From assembly GCF_004341085.1 (NCBI RefSeq), contig NZ_SLXW01000001.1, positions 868,001 to 932,000 on the forward strand: DNA of 64,000 nucleotides, read 5' to 3'. Positions 43,037-51,515 of this stretch are shown here, one piece after another; positions within the stretch are counted from its first letter, which is position 1, and each line of letters opens with the position of its first letter. Made by a program: the position numbers and the translations under genes. The DNA is from Sphingomonas sp. PP-CE-1G-424 (GTDB lineage: Bacteria > Pseudomonadota > Alphaproteobacteria > Sphingomonadales > Sphingomonadaceae). The notes beneath the pieces were generated by a model. That model saw nothing but the letters and a program-made list of their open reading frames with translations. It made no database searches and was not told the DNA's origin.

Positions 43037-43111
43037 GCGTAGGACCTGGGTGCAGATTACCCGGTGGAAGGGATGATCGCTTCTGGGGAGAAGGACCAGG
43101 ACCTACGCCTT
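43037..43111. repeat. Inverted repeat in the ssb-feoB gap
   Basis: GGCGTAGGACCTGG (43037-43050) pairs with CCAGGACCTACGCC (43098-43111) with one mismatch, enclosing about 47 nt. It is unrelated to the other repeat families in this window. It lies between the feoB stop and the ssb start on the minus strand and could be the feoAB terminator structure or an RNA element. Confidence 0.5.
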
Positions 43112-43142
43112 GAACGGATTTGGAGTCCGCTCAGTGCATCAC

Positions 43143-45017
43143 CTACAAACCCGCGGCTACCGCCAGCCAGTATGTGATACCCGCCATGATGTACGCGGCG
43201 GCGAACAAATAGCCAACCATGAAGGCGGGCCATTTCCACCCATTGGTCTCGCGACGGGTGACGGCGATCGTCGAAATGCACTGCGGCGCGAACACGAACC
43301 ACATCAGGAAGGCGAGCGCGGTCGGCAGGCTCCAGCGGCCGCGCAGGTTCTCGACCATCGCCTTGCCGCCCTGGTTGCTGTCCGGATCGTCGATCGCATA
43401 GACCGTGCCGATCGCCGCGACCGCGACTTCGCGTGCGGCCATCGCCGGGATCAGCGCGAGGACGATGTCGCGGTTGAAGCCGATCGGCGCGAAGATGGGC
43501 GCGATGCCGTTGGCGATGCGGCCGGCGACCGAGTAATCGACCGCAGAGATCTTCGGCGCGCCGGCGGGCTGCTCGGGCGGCTTGGGGAAGCTCAGCAGCA
43601 CCCACAGGATGATCGTCGAGGTCAGGATGATCCCGCCGGCGCGCTTCAGGAAGATCTGCGCGCGGCTCCAAAGCCCGATGCCGACGTCGCGCCACTGCGG
43701 CCACTGGTATTTGGGCATCTCCATCATGAAGCCCGACGACACGCCCTTGGTCACTGTCCGGCGCAGCACCAGCGCGGCGACGAAGGCACCGACAATGCCC
43801 ATCACGTACAGCCCGAGCATCACCAGCCCCTGCAACCCGACGAACGGCAGCACCTGCGTGTTCGGGATGAACGCGCCGATGATCAGCGTGTAGACCGGCA
43901 GGCGCGCGGAACACGTCATCAGCGGCGCGATCAGGATCGTGGTCAGGCGGTCCTTCTCGTCGTCGATCGTCCGCGTCGCCATGATGCCCGGAATCGCGCA
44001 GGCGAAGCTCGACAGCAGCGGGATGAATGCGCGACCCGACAGCCCGACGCTCGCCATCACCCGGTCCATCAGGAACGCCGCGCGGACCATGTAGCCGCTC
44101 GCCTCGAGGACGAGGATGAAGAGGAACAGGATCAGGATCTGCGGCAGGAACACGATCACCGCACCGACGCCCGCGATCACGCCGTCGACCAGCAGCGAGC
44201 GGAGCAGCGAATCGGGCAGTTCGGCGGTCAGGAACCCCTGCAACGCGGTGAAGCCCGCATCGATCGCGTCCATGAACGGCTGTGCCCAGCTGAACACCGC
44301 CTGGAACATCAGGAACATGATCGCCAGCAGCAGGATCGGCCCGGCGACGGGGTGCAGCGCGACCGCGTCGAGCATGTGCGTCCAGCGGCGGACCTGCGTC
44401 TCGGAGACGGTCGCGGACGTTGCGATCTGGCGGGCGCGGCGCTGGAGCGTGACGATGTCGTCCTGTACGCTTCCGTCAGATTTACGCAGGCGCATCGGGC
44501 CGTTGACGACGATGCCGGAGAGCGCGGCCTTCAACTCGTCGAGGCCGCGCTTGCGCACCGCGACGGTCGGGATCACCGGCACGCCGAGTTCGCGTTCGAG
44601 CACCTTGGGATCGAGCTTCAGGCCGTCGCGCTCGGCGAGATCGACCATGTTGAGCGCGACCACGACCGGCAGGCCGAGTGCGATCAGTTGGAGCGTGAAG
44701 CGGAGGTGGTTGTCGAGGTTTGCGGCATCGACGACCACCACCAGCGCGTCGGGAAGGCGCTCGCCGTCCTGCGTGCCGGTGACGACGTCGCGCGTCACGC
44801 GCTCGTCGGGGGAGGAGGGTTCGAGGCTATACGCGCCGGGCAGGTCGACCAGCTCTACGGGCCGTCCGTCGTCGAGCATCAGCCGCCCGACCTTCCGCTC
44901 GACCGTGACGCCGGGATAATTGCCGACCTTCTGGCGCGCACCCGTGAGCGCGTTGAACAGCGCGCTCTTGCCGGCATTGGGATTGCCGACCAGCGCAACC
45001 AGCGGTGCTGCGTTCAT
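43143..45017 (-). CDS. feoB: Ferrous iron transporter FeoB
   Basis: A 624-residue inner-membrane Fe2+ uptake protein. G domain: LVALVGNPNAGKSALFNALT (G1), VGNYPGVTVE (G2 region), VDLPGAYSL (G3), ALNMVDLA (G4). Then the GDI helices (about 150-230) and membrane domain with the two Gate motifs, SSFACAIPGIMATRTIDDEK and APLMTCSARLPVYTLIIGAF, both with the conserved Cys. It is shorter than E. coli FeoB (773) and lacks the C-terminal cytosolic domain; no FeoC gene follows. Starts 9 bp after feoA. Confidence 0.95.
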   Translation of the reverse strand: MNAAPLVALVGNPNAGKSALFNALTGARQKVGNYPGVTVERKVGRLMLDDGRPVELVDLPGAYSLEPSSPDERVTRDVVTGTQDGERLPDALVVVVDAANLDNHLRFTLQLIALGLPVVVALNMVDLAERDGLKLDPKVLERELGVPVIPTVAVRKRGLDELKAALSGIVVNGPMRLRKSDGSVQDDIVTLQRRARQIATSATVSETQVRRWTHMLDAVALHPVAGPILLLAIMFLMFQAVFSWAQPFMDAIDAGFTALQGFLTAELPDSLLRSLLVDGVIAGVGAVIVFLPQILILFLFILVLEASGYMVRAAFLMDRVMASVGLSGRAFIPLLSSFACAIPGIMATRTIDDEKDRLTTILIAPLMTCSARLPVYTLIIGAFIPNTQVLPFVGLQGLVMLGLYVMGIVGAFVAALVLRRTVTKGVSSGFMMEMPKYQWPQWRDVGIGLWSRAQIFLKRAGGIILTSTIILWVLLSFPKPPEQPAGAPKISAVDYSVAGRIANGIAPIFAPIGFNRDIVLALIPAMAAREVAVAAIGTVYAIDDPDSNQGGKAMVENLRGRWSLPTALAFLMWFVFAPQCISTIAVTRRETNGWKWPAFMVGYLFAAAYIMAGITYWLAVAAGL

Positions 45018-45026
45018 TTTATGGGA

Positions 45027-45302
45027 TTATTCTGCCGCGGCAGGCATTGGCGAGACGTGGATCGCGCCCGCGACCGCGCGGCGGAGCGCGACGGTCATGC
45101 GGCCGATCCGGCAGGCGATCGGGCCCTGGCCCAACGTCGCGCGGTGCAGGACCTCGACGTCGACGCCTTCGTCGAAGCCCAGTTCGCGGAGGCGACGCGC
45201 CTCGGGACCAGCGAGCCGCGCCCATTCGATCGCGGCGACAATCGCGTGCTGCTTGCGCGGCAGGGTTTCGAGGCTGACGGAACGATCGGGGCGAGTGTCC
45301 AT
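45027..45302 (-). CDS. feoA: Ferrous iron transport protein FeoA
   Basis: A 91-residue SH3-like cytosolic protein that supports FeoB. SVSLETLPRKQHAIVAAIEW, then RRLRELGFDEGVDVEVLHRA and CRIGRMTVALRRAVAGAIHV, which carry the usual LxxLGFxxGxxVxv pattern. ATG 45302 lies only about a dozen bases from a -10-like element, and no SD is visible, so the mRNA may be leaderless or nearly so. It is first gene of feoAB. Confidence 0.92.
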   Translation of the reverse strand: MDTRPDRSVSLETLPRKQHAIVAAIEWARLAGPEARRLRELGFDEGVDVEVLHRATLGQGPIACRIGRMTVALRRAVAGAIHVSPMPAAAE

Positions 45303-45308
45303 GATGCG

Positions 45309-45340
45309 ACTGATTATCAGTAACGTCCGGGGAAGGGAAG
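45309..45340 (-). promoter_or_regulatory. Candidate feoA promoter with overlapping Fur-type operator
   Basis: ACTGATTATCAGT (45309-45321) is a palindrome with perfect 6-bp arms; its minus-strand reading TGATAATCA matches the core of Fur boxes. The same bases hold a -10-like GATAAT (45318-45313), and CTTCCC (45340-45335) stands 16 bp further up as a weak -35. A repressor here would block polymerase, which suits an iron-repressed feo operon. Site assigned by eye; the regulator is inferred. Confidence 0.5.
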
Positions 45341-45376
45341 CCCTAACCGCCGCGGGTGACGACCGTCTCGACGCCC

Positions 45377-45459
45377 CGTCATCCTGACGAAAGTCAGGAT
45401 CCAGAGTCACATAGCGCGTCGTTTCTGGCTCTGGATCCTGGGTCGAGCCCAGGATGACG
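45377..45459. repeat. Palindromic repeat, CGTCATCCTG family
   Basis: CGTCATCCTGACGAAAGTCAGGATCCAGAG to CTCTGGATCCTGGGTCGAGC CCAGGATGACG. The left arm has the GACGAAAGTC variant and the right arm the GGTCGAGCCC variant, so the two halves come from different subtypes. Located between the COQ9 gene end and feoA. Confidence 0.85.
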
Positions 45460-45475
45460 GGATTAACGACCCGCC

Positions 45476-46129
45476 TCAAGTCGTCGGATAGCGCAACCGG
45501 CCGACGAATCGCGACAGGCTGAAGCCGTGTTCGGTGCGCTTGAGGAACCCGGCCTTGGCCTTTTCGAACTGCATGATCCCGTTGATGCGACGGCCGAGGA
45601 AGGCACGGGTCTCCGCAAGGCCCTCGCTCTCGTCGTCGAGAAACACCGTGATCGTCGACGCATACACGCCGAGCAGGATCGTGCGCTTGGTGTAGTAATT
45701 ATAGTCGGTCGCGATGTCGCCAGCGGCACGCCAGATCGTGTCGACCGTCCGCCAGCCGAGCCGCGTCGCCTTCGCCAGGTTCTGCGGGAGCGCGAGGATC
45801 GCCAGCGCACGCCGCAACGATTCGCGGTCGATCGACGTCGCGTCCAACCGCGCCTCGACCAGCGCGGTAATCTTGTCGCGGATCTTCATCATCGCAAGGC
45901 GTTCCGGCGGCACCGCGGCGAGCATCACGCCGTCGATATGTGCGAACCACGCGTCGATCATGTCGACCGCACCGTCCTTGAACGCGAGCGCAGCGATGTC
46001 GGTGTCGATCCCCTCGGCCTGCGCGGCCATGTCGCGCGCGGCGTCGCTCCAGCCGTCGAACGCTGCGTTGGCAGCGATGCCGGGCGCCAGCAGGGCGCGG
46101 ATTTCGTCGAGCGTAAGGTCCTGGGTCAT
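45476..46129 (-). CDS. COQ9 family protein
   Basis: A 217-residue TetR-like-fold lipid-binding protein; mitochondrial COQ9 presents intermediates to COQ7 in ubiquinone synthesis. TLDEIRALLAPGIAANAAFD, KIRDKITALVEARL and LRRALAILALPQNLAKATRL lead to the signature WRTVDTIWRAAGDIATDYNY YTKRTILLGVYASTITVFLD, which includes the lipid-binding helix, and FLGRRINGIMQFEKAKA closes the domain. ATG overlaps the transporter stop (ATGA). Confidence 0.9.
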   Translation of the reverse strand: MTQDLTLDEIRALLAPGIAANAAFDGWSDAARDMAAQAEGIDTDIAALAFKDGAVDMIDAWFAHIDGVMLAAVPPERLAMMKIRDKITALVEARLDATSIDRESLRRALAILALPQNLAKATRLGWRTVDTIWRAAGDIATDYNYYTKRTILLGVYASTITVFLDDESEGLAETRAFLGRRINGIMQFEKAKAGFLKRTEHGFSLSRFVGRLRYPTT

Positions 46130-47121
46130 ACCGTCTCCTGCCGTTCAAAATCAGGCGTATCAAGCGCGTCTTCAAGAGGGAGCGCGATCGGGGGCGGTCC
46201 CCGACGGACGAGCACCAGCGCGACCGCCACCATCACGACGCCGACCAGATCCGCCGCGCCAAGCCGCTCGCCATAGACCAGCCAGCCGACCACGCCAGCG
46301 ACCACCGGCTGGATCAGCAGCGCGATCCCGATCACCAGCGGGGTGAACCGCCCGAGCGCATAGATCATCAGGCCTTGCCCGAGCACCTGGCTGCACAGAG
46401 CGAGCCCGATCAGCGGCCCCCAATGCGTCGGCACCACCCGCTCCCCCATCGCCAGCGCGAACACGAGCAGCGGCACGATCCCCGCCGTCGTTGCCAGCGT
46501 CAGCGCCGACAAGGGCGCGAGCGTCGCCCGCACCCGCGCCATCAAGATGAAATACACGGTGTAGAGCAGCCCCGCGAGCAGGCAGAACAGATCGCCCGCC
46601 AGGTTCTTCGCATCGAGCTGATACGACCGCCCGAGCAGCAACGCGCCGCCCGCCGCCGCCAGCGCCAGCGCGAACCCTTGCGTCCGCGTCGGCCAGCTGC
46701 GCGCGATCAGGAAGCCGTAGATCGGGAAGATCAGCGTCGCGACATTGCCGAACAGCGTCGCATTGGCGAGCGTCGTGCGCAGGATCCCGAGATGCCACGT
46801 GCCGAGATCGGCCGCGAAGCACACCCCGCCCGCGAGCAGCCCGGCCCATAGTTTCCACCCGAGCCGCATCGGTCGCGCGCCCTGCTGGGCCGCCAGCACG
46901 ACCAGAAATGGCACGGCCAGCGTTAGCCGCCAGAACCCCGCAGCCACCGGCCCGACCTCGGTCGCGCGCACGAACCACGGCCCGAACGCCAGCGCGACGT
47001 TCGCCACCACCAGCGCCGCAAAGGCGATAAGTCCCGGCGCGGCAACACTTTCCGCAACCGGCGTCAAACCGTGCGGCGTATCGGGCACGCTAGATAATCT
47101 TTGCGGGTCGGGGCGATGCAT
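46126..47121 (-). CDS. DMT/EamA family transporter
   Basis: A 331-residue inner-membrane protein with ten predicted spans in two EamA repeats: LIAFAALVVANVALAFGPWF (span 1), FWRLTLAVPFLVVLAAQQGA, LANATLFGNVATLIFPIYGF, then LAGDLFCLLAGLLYTVYFIL, LTLATTAGIVPLLVFALAMG, LVIGIALLIQPVVAGVVGWL and DLVGVVMVAVALVLVRRG. The substrate (amino acid, metabolite or drug) cannot be told. It overlaps the COQ9 gene and is divergent from the OYE gene, 51 bp away. Confidence 0.88.
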   Translation of the reverse strand: MHRPDPQRLSSVPDTPHGLTPVAESVAAPGLIAFAALVVANVALAFGPWFVRATEVGPVAAGFWRLTLAVPFLVVLAAQQGARPMRLGWKLWAGLLAGGVCFAADLGTWHLGILRTTLANATLFGNVATLIFPIYGFLIARSWPTRTQGFALALAAAGGALLLGRSYQLDAKNLAGDLFCLLAGLLYTVYFILMARVRATLAPLSALTLATTAGIVPLLVFALAMGERVVPTHWGPLIGLALCSQVLGQGLMIYALGRFTPLVIGIALLIQPVVAGVVGWLVYGERLGAADLVGVVMVAVALVLVRRGPPPIALPLEDALDTPDFERQETV

Positions 47122-47172
47122 GCCGCCCTGTAGCCTCCTATCTTCCGCCCGTCAGGCCAATAAGGAGCCCCC

Positions 47173-48261
47173 ATGCCTAGCCTTTTCGATCCGATTACCC
47201 TTGGTGCCGTCGAAGCGCCGAACCGCATCATCATGGCGCCGCTCACCCGCGGGCGTGCCGACAGGGATGCGGTGCCGTCCGACATCATGGTCGAGTATTA
47301 TACGCAGCGTGCGAGCGCCGGCCTGATCATCTCGGAAGCCACCGGCATCAGCCGCGAAGGCCTTGGCTGGCCGTTCGCGCCGGGCCTGTGGACCGACGCA
47401 CAGGTCGCCGCCTGGAAGCCCGTCACCGACTCGGTCCACGCCGCTGGCGGCCGGATCGTCGCGCAGCTGTGGCACATGGGTCGCCAGGGCCATTCGTCGG
47501 TGTACGAGACGCAGCCGGTGTCGTCGTCGGCCACCGCGACCGAAGGCCAGGCGCACACGTTCGAGGGCAAGAAGGATTTCGAGGTCGCGCGTCCGCTCGA
47601 GACCAACGAGATCCCGCGTTTGCTGGCCGACTACGAGCTGGCGACGAAGAACGCACTCGCGGCCGGCTTTGACGGTGTGCAGATTCACGCGGCGAACGGC
47701 TATCTGATCGACCAGTTCCTGCGCGACAACGCGAACTTCCGCACCGACGAATATGGTGGCGGAATCGAGAACCGCGTCCGCCTGCTCCGTGAAGTCGCCG
47801 AGCGCGTGATCTCGGTCGCAGGGGCTGACCGCGTCAGCGTCCGCCTGTCGCCGAACGGTGACTCGCAGGGTGTCGACGACAGCAACCCCGAGGCGTTGTT
47901 CACCGCAGCGGCGAAGGCGCTGTCCGACCTCGGCATCGCGTTCCTCGAACTGCGCGAGCCCGGCCCCGACGGCACCTTCGGCAAGACCGACGTACCGAAG
48001 CTCAGCCCGGCGATCCGGAAAGTGTTCAAGGGCGTGCTCATCGTGAACTCGGACTACACGACCGTCGAGGAGGCACAGGCCGAGCTCGATTCGGGCAATG
48101 CGGACGCGATCACCTTCGGTCGCACGTTCATCGCCAACCCCGACCTCCCCGAGCGCCTGCGCACCGGCGCGCCGCTCGCGAAGGACGATGCGAAGACGTG
48201 GTACAGCCAGGGTCCCGAGGGCTACATCGACTACCCCGCGCTCGAGACCGCCAACGCCTAA
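47173..48261 (+). CDS. Old yellow enzyme family alkene reductase
   Basis: A 362-residue FMN/NADPH ene-reductase (NemA/OYE class). APNRIIMAPLTRGRADRDAV with the FMN-binding MAPLTR, IVAQLWHMGRQGHSSV, GFDGVQIHAANGYLIDQFLR DNANFRTDEYGG with the substrate His-Asn pair, RVSVRLSPNGDSQGV, and FGRTFIANPDLPERLRTGAP near the end. Such enzymes reduce activated C=C bonds and nitro compounds and are often induced by electrophiles, but no regulator is adjacent. Clear SD AAGGAG before ATG. Confidence 0.95.
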   Translation: MPSLFDPITLGAVEAPNRIIMAPLTRGRADRDAVPSDIMVEYYTQRASAGLIISEATGISREGLGWPFAPGLWTDAQVAAWKPVTDSVHAAGGRIVAQLWHMGRQGHSSVYETQPVSSSATATEGQAHTFEGKKDFEVARPLETNEIPRLLADYELATKNALAAGFDGVQIHAANGYLIDQFLRDNANFRTDEYGGGIENRVRLLREVAERVISVAGADRVSVRLSPNGDSQGVDDSNPEALFTAAAKALSDLGIAFLELREPGPDGTFGKTDVPKLSPAIRKVFKGVLIVNSDYTTVEEAQAELDSGNADAITFGRTFIANPDLPERLRTGAPLAKDDAKTWYSQGPEGYIDYPALETANA

Positions 48262-48317
48262 GCTTTCAAGGCGGATCGACGTCGAGCGTTGATCCGCCCG
48301 GATTGCCCAAACCACCC

Positions 48318-48412
48318 CGTCACCCCGGGCTTGTTCCGGGGCCCACTGCTCCGCACGATCGATCCCATCGATTTTGCGGAAGGGTGGATGCCGGAACAAG
48401 CCCGGCATGACG
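48318..48412. repeat. Palindromic repeat, CGTCACCCCGGGCTTGTTCC type
   Basis: Arms CGTCACCCCGGGCTTGTTCC GGGGCC and GGATGCCGGAACAAGCCCGG CATGACG, with about 45 nt between. A variant of the same GTCA...TGAC hairpin style with another core. It fills most of the 260-bp OYE-to-next-gene gap; nothing else is seen there. Confidence 0.75.
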
Positions 48413-48521
48413 AAGCTGGTTGCTCGCCATTCAATGTGATCCTCGGCCTAGTCACCCGCGCTGCCATCGCTTAGCAGCGCGCTTCCGCGTCACTGGTGGC
48501 GCACCGGTGACAGGATGTGTG

Positions 48522-49016
48522 ATGACCGACGGCTGGCCGAGTGGCGGCAGGGGAACGGGGCCGCTCATGCCCGGCACCGCCGACCGGGCCGCAAAGCGCG
48601 CGGAGGAGCGTGCCAACGGCCGCGAGCAGCGCGCGAAGGAGCGGCTTGCCGCGTCCGAACAGCGATCCGAATCGCGTGCCGCACAACGCGATCTCCAGTC
48701 CCAGGAACGCGAACGCGCCCGCGAAAGCCGGCGTATCGAAGAGGATCAGCGGATCAAGGCGCGGCTCGATGCGCCGCCGACCAACGATGTCGAGGCGTTG
48801 AAGATTTCCAAACGCCGACGCTCGGGCGCGCTCGCGCGCAGCGGCGAGGAATCGAAGACCGACCGCGATACCCGTAGCTACAAGACGATCGTCGACACCG
48901 CGCGGATCCGCACGCTCGCCGATCGCGGCGCGTCGGTGGCGGGGCTTGCCGGCGCGTTCGGCATCACGATCGAAGAGGTCGAGGCGGCGTTGCTCGAAAC
49001 GGCCCCGCAGGACTAG
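48522..49016 (+). CDS. Hypothetical protein with charged coiled coil and HTH-like C-terminus
   Basis: A 164-residue, Arg/Glu-rich protein. About residues 16-90 form a long charged helix (ADRAAKRAEERANGREQRAK, RESRRIEEDQRIKARLDAPP) and the C-terminus resembles a helix-turn-helix (IRTLADRGASVAGLAGAFGI TIEEVEAALLE), which suggests DNA binding or transposon-resolvase-like recognition. No family is named with confidence. ATG 48522 has AGGA 7 nt upstream; ATG 48567 is possible. Confidence 0.6.
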   Translation: MTDGWPSGGRGTGPLMPGTADRAAKRAEERANGREQRAKERLAASEQRSESRAAQRDLQSQERERARESRRIEEDQRIKARLDAPPTNDVEALKISKRRRSGALARSGEESKTDRDTRSYKTIVDTARIRTLADRGASVAGLAGAFGITIEEVEAALLETAPQD

Positions 49017-49019
49017 GAG

Positions 49020-49400
49020 TCAGGTGGCGGTACGATCCCCGGCCAGCCACGCCTTAGCCTCGTCGATATCGAGGAACGTCCGGCAGTTCTCCGCCTTCAG
49101 ATAGCGTTCGGTCTGGAGCTTCGCCAGATGCGACGCGACCACCGCCGCGATCGGTGCCGACGTCACCTTGAGCGCCTTGGGCATCATCGCCTCCAGCGCA
49201 TCGACGACCTTCAACGGCTGGATCGCCGCCTTGCGCAGGTCGGCCAGCACGACGAACCGACCATGATACAGCCGGGCCGCCGTACCGCGCGCGAGCAGCT
49301 CGGCGGAGAACGCCGCGGTGGTCGCGACCGACCAGAACCCTTCGGTGACGATGGTGAGCGTCTTGCTCGGAACGTCGAAGGTGATCGTGTACATGCTCAT
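49020..49400 (-). CDS. Hypothetical STAS/SpoIIAA-like protein
   Basis: A 126-residue protein with alternating strands and helices: MYTITFDVPSKTLTIVTEGF WSVATTAAFSAELLA, HGRFVVLADLRKAAIQPLKV, and APIAAVVASHLAKLQTERYL ... CRTFLDIDEAKAWLAG. The layout (beta start, FWS, DLRK, closing DIDEAxAWL) is that of SpoIIAA/STAS-like proteins, but the sequence is too divergent for certainty. Its stop is 3 bp from the end of the convergent hypothetical gene. Confidence 0.6.
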   Translation of the reverse strand: MSMYTITFDVPSKTLTIVTEGFWSVATTAAFSAELLARGTAARLYHGRFVVLADLRKAAIQPLKVVDALEAMMPKALKVTSAPIAAVVASHLAKLQTERYLKAENCRTFLDIDEAKAWLAGDRTAT

Positions 49401-49442
49401 CGTCGATAGCGCAGGTAGCTTAACGATATGTTATCTTTCACT

Positions 49443-50261
49443 TTAGTTGGTACCGGGAAGATCGACGTGGATCCGCCGGAATCGCGCTTCGACCAGGCTG
49501 TAGGCGCCGAACAGCGCCAGCCCGATCCCGGTCAGCGCGAGCAGCCATTTGCCGCCCGGTTGCGATTGCAGCCGCTCCAGCGCCTCCGCGACGCCGCCCG
49601 CGTCGCTCGCATGCGCGGTCCAGGCGGCGAGCGCGAATAGCCCGGAAACGATCAGGAACACGAGCGCGCGCGCGCCGTAGCCGATCCGGCCCATCGTGCA
49701 GACGTAACCGGGGGCCGGCGCATCGCCGCGCAGGTCGTGGATGAAGTCGCCGCGCCAAGCCTTCTGAGCCTGCTGAAACGCCGCGACGAGGATCCCGACC
49801 GCCACCGCGCCGACCAGCACACGTCCGGCGGGCTGGTCGAGCAGCAACGCGGTCCAGTCGCGCGCGCTCTCGTCGCCGGGCGAGACGGCGGCGTCGCGCG
49901 ATCCGGTTTTCATCGCAAGCTTCGCGGCGGTCCAGGCGAGGATCAGGTGCGCGATCCCGCTGACGACGTGACCGATCCGCTTGAGGCTGCCCTTGACGTC
50001 GCTGCCGATCTGCTCGGGATTGGCCGCCGCCTCGGTCAGCCGCCAGATCGCGTAGCCGAGCAGGCCGGCGGCGACGATCGCGAGCAGCACCGGGCCGAAC
50101 GCCTCGTCCGCGATCGACCCGATCGCGCCCTGGTTGTCGGCAATCCTACCACCGCGGAGTGCCGCATCGACCGCGAACCACCCGACCAGCAGATACACCA
50201 CGCCGCGCGCGGCGAAGCCGAGCTTGGCGAGCAATGTCGCATTCGCATCCGAGATCATCAC
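49443..50261 (-). CDS. DUF1206 family membrane protein
   Basis: A 272-residue inner-membrane protein with three tandem two-span repeats: LAKLGFAARGVVYLLVGWFA ... ADEAFGPVLLAIVAAGLLGYAIWR, IGHVVSGIAHLILAWTAAKL ... AGRVLVGAVAVGILVAAFQQ and IGYGARALVFLIVSGLFALA ... KWLLALTGIGLALFGAYSLV EARFR. Each repeat carries the G.xARG.VY pattern of DUF1206. No function is known. Its neighbours suggest no pathway. Confidence 0.88.
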   Translation of the reverse strand: MMISDANATLLAKLGFAARGVVYLLVGWFAVDAALRGGRIADNQGAIGSIADEAFGPVLLAIVAAGLLGYAIWRLTEAAANPEQIGSDVKGSLKRIGHVVSGIAHLILAWTAAKLAMKTGSRDAAVSPGDESARDWTALLLDQPAGRVLVGAVAVGILVAAFQQAQKAWRGDFIHDLRGDAPAPGYVCTMGRIGYGARALVFLIVSGLFALAAWTAHASDAGGVAEALERLQSQPGGKWLLALTGIGLALFGAYSLVEARFRRIHVDLPGTN

Positions 50262-50357
50262 AGCCCCTTTGTTACGGGGGCATAACGGCGCGGGGGGCGT
50301 GACGTTCCGGCGTCGGGTCAGCGCGAGGCCGTCGTCTTCACCGAGGGAAGGGTGAGA

Positions 50358-50558
50358 TTATGTGATAGGTGTGTCGGGCTTGCGATCATCGCGCCGCGCA
50401 CCGTCGAGCGTCTTCTCGGTCCGGGCCTTCACAGCAGCGTCCACTGCCTTCTCCGACGCCGTCCGCCCGAACAGGATGCGGTTCTGATCCGCCTTCGACG
50501 AAGCCATTTCGCGAGTCCGCTGCTTTCGAACGAGGCGCAGATTGACTACGTCACCCAT
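50358..50558 (-). CDS. DUF4169 family small protein
   Basis: A 66-residue basic protein starting [20 protein letters not shown], with KADQNRILFGRTASEKAVDA and a charged tail. The VNLRxVRKxxxR opening and NRxxFGR are the DUF4169 hallmark, a small family common in Alphaproteobacteria with no known role. ATG 50558 lies inside the 3' end of the GNAT gene (8-bp overlap), which makes it last of the rib-linked transcript. Confidence 0.82.
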   Translation of the reverse strand: MGDVVNLRLVRKQRTREMASSKADQNRILFGRTASEKAVDAAVKARTEKTLDGARRDDRKPDTPIT

Positions 50559-51096
50559 GCCTTGCTCTCCGCGCTCGCCAGTCGGCGGCGCTCTGGCCCC
50601 AATCGTCCACCGGCAGCGATTCGAGCGGCGGGGGCAGCGTCGTTGGGCCGCGGTTGGTCGACCCGAGCCGCTGCGCGAGCGCGATCGACTCCACGTTATC
50701 GGGTGCGATGGTGTGGATGATGTCGGTCCAGCCGAGCACATCCACCGCATAGTCGATCGTCGCCGTCGCAGCCTCGCGTGCGAACCCGCGACCGGCGAAC
50801 TGCGATGCGAGTCCCCAGCCGATCTCCGTCCCCGGCCAGTCTTCGGGCTGCCACGGACCGACGCGGCCGATCCATTCGCCGGTATCGCGCAGCGTCACCG
50901 CGAACATCGAGAAGCCGCGGATGCTCCACGCGCCTGCCATCGCGCACAGACCACGCCAGGCGACGCTGCGCGACTGCACACCACCGAGATGGCGCATCGT
51001 GACGGGATCGGCGTGGAACGCATACCACGCCTCGGCATCCTCCGGTCCCAAGGGCTGGAGCAACAGGCGCTCCGTCAGGAGCACCGGCGCGGTCAT
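50551..51096 (-). CDS. GNAT family N-acetyltransferase (RimJ/RimL type)
   Basis: A 181-residue acetyltransferase: [20 protein letters not shown] (N-terminal pattern of RimJ/L), [20 protein letters not shown] (beta-2/3), [20 protein letters not shown] (motif A, here GRGFA), and [20 protein letters not shown] (motif B with the AP.N..S). The substrate could be a protein N-terminus or a small amine. ATG overlaps the ribH stop, so it shares the rib transcript. Confidence 0.88.
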   Translation of the reverse strand: MTAPVLLTERLLLQPLGPEDAEAWYAFHADPVTMRHLGGVQSRSVAWRGLCAMAGAWSIRGFSMFAVTLRDTGEWIGRVGPWQPEDWPGTEIGWGLASQFAGRGFAREAATATIDYAVDVLGWTDIIHTIAPDNVESIALAQRLGSTNRGPTTLPPPLESLPVDDWGQSAADWRARRARHG

Positions 51097-51515
51097 GCGA
51101 TGAAGCGGTCCTTGAGCGCCAGCATCGCCAGCGCCGCATTGGCCGCACCGCCGCCCTTGTCGCCTTCGGTGGGCTTTGCGCGCGTGAGCGCCTGCGCTTC
51201 GTTCTCGGTGGTCAGGATGCCGTTGCCGACGGCCAAGCCGTCCATCGTCAGTTGCATGATCCCGCGCGCGCTCTCGCCCGCGACGATCTCGAAATGATAG
51301 GTCTCGCCGCGGATCACGACGCCCAGCGCGACATACGCGTCGAACGTCTCGCTCTCGGCCGCCAGCGCGATCGCGCCAGGGACTTCGAGCGCGCCGGGCA
51401 CCGTGATCGTCTCGTGGGTGTGGCCGGCGGCTTCGATCGCGGCCTTCGCACCCTCGACCAGAAGGTCGTTGAGGTGATCGTAGAACCGAGCTTCGACGAT
51501 GAGGAGATGCGCCAT
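51093..51515 (-). CDS. ribH: 6,7-dimethyl-8-ribityllumazine synthase
   Basis: A 140-residue lumazine synthase, next-to-last step of riboflavin synthesis. [20 protein letters not shown] (FYD in place of FN), [37 protein letters not shown] (with GET-x-HF substrate motif) and [15 protein letters not shown] are intact. The usual pentamer or icosahedral assembly is expected. ATG is one base from the end of ribB(X). Confidence 0.94.
   Translation of the reverse strand: MAHLLIVEARFYDHLNDLLVEGAKAAIEAAGHTHETITVPGALEVPGAIALAAESETFDAYVALGVVIRGETYHFEIVAGESARGIMQLTMDGLAVGNGILTTENEAQALTRAKPTEGDKGGGAANAALAMLALKDRFIA

Noticed and set aside
43110..45323. Long plus-strand open frame opposite feoB/feoA
   Set aside because: Translation is His/Arg/Asp-rich without family pattern; FeoB on the other strand is certain.
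48522..49016. Integrase or resolvase fragment
   Set aside because: The C-terminus resembles a helix-turn-helix, but no catalytic Ser or Tyr domain is present and no other mobile-element genes are nearby.
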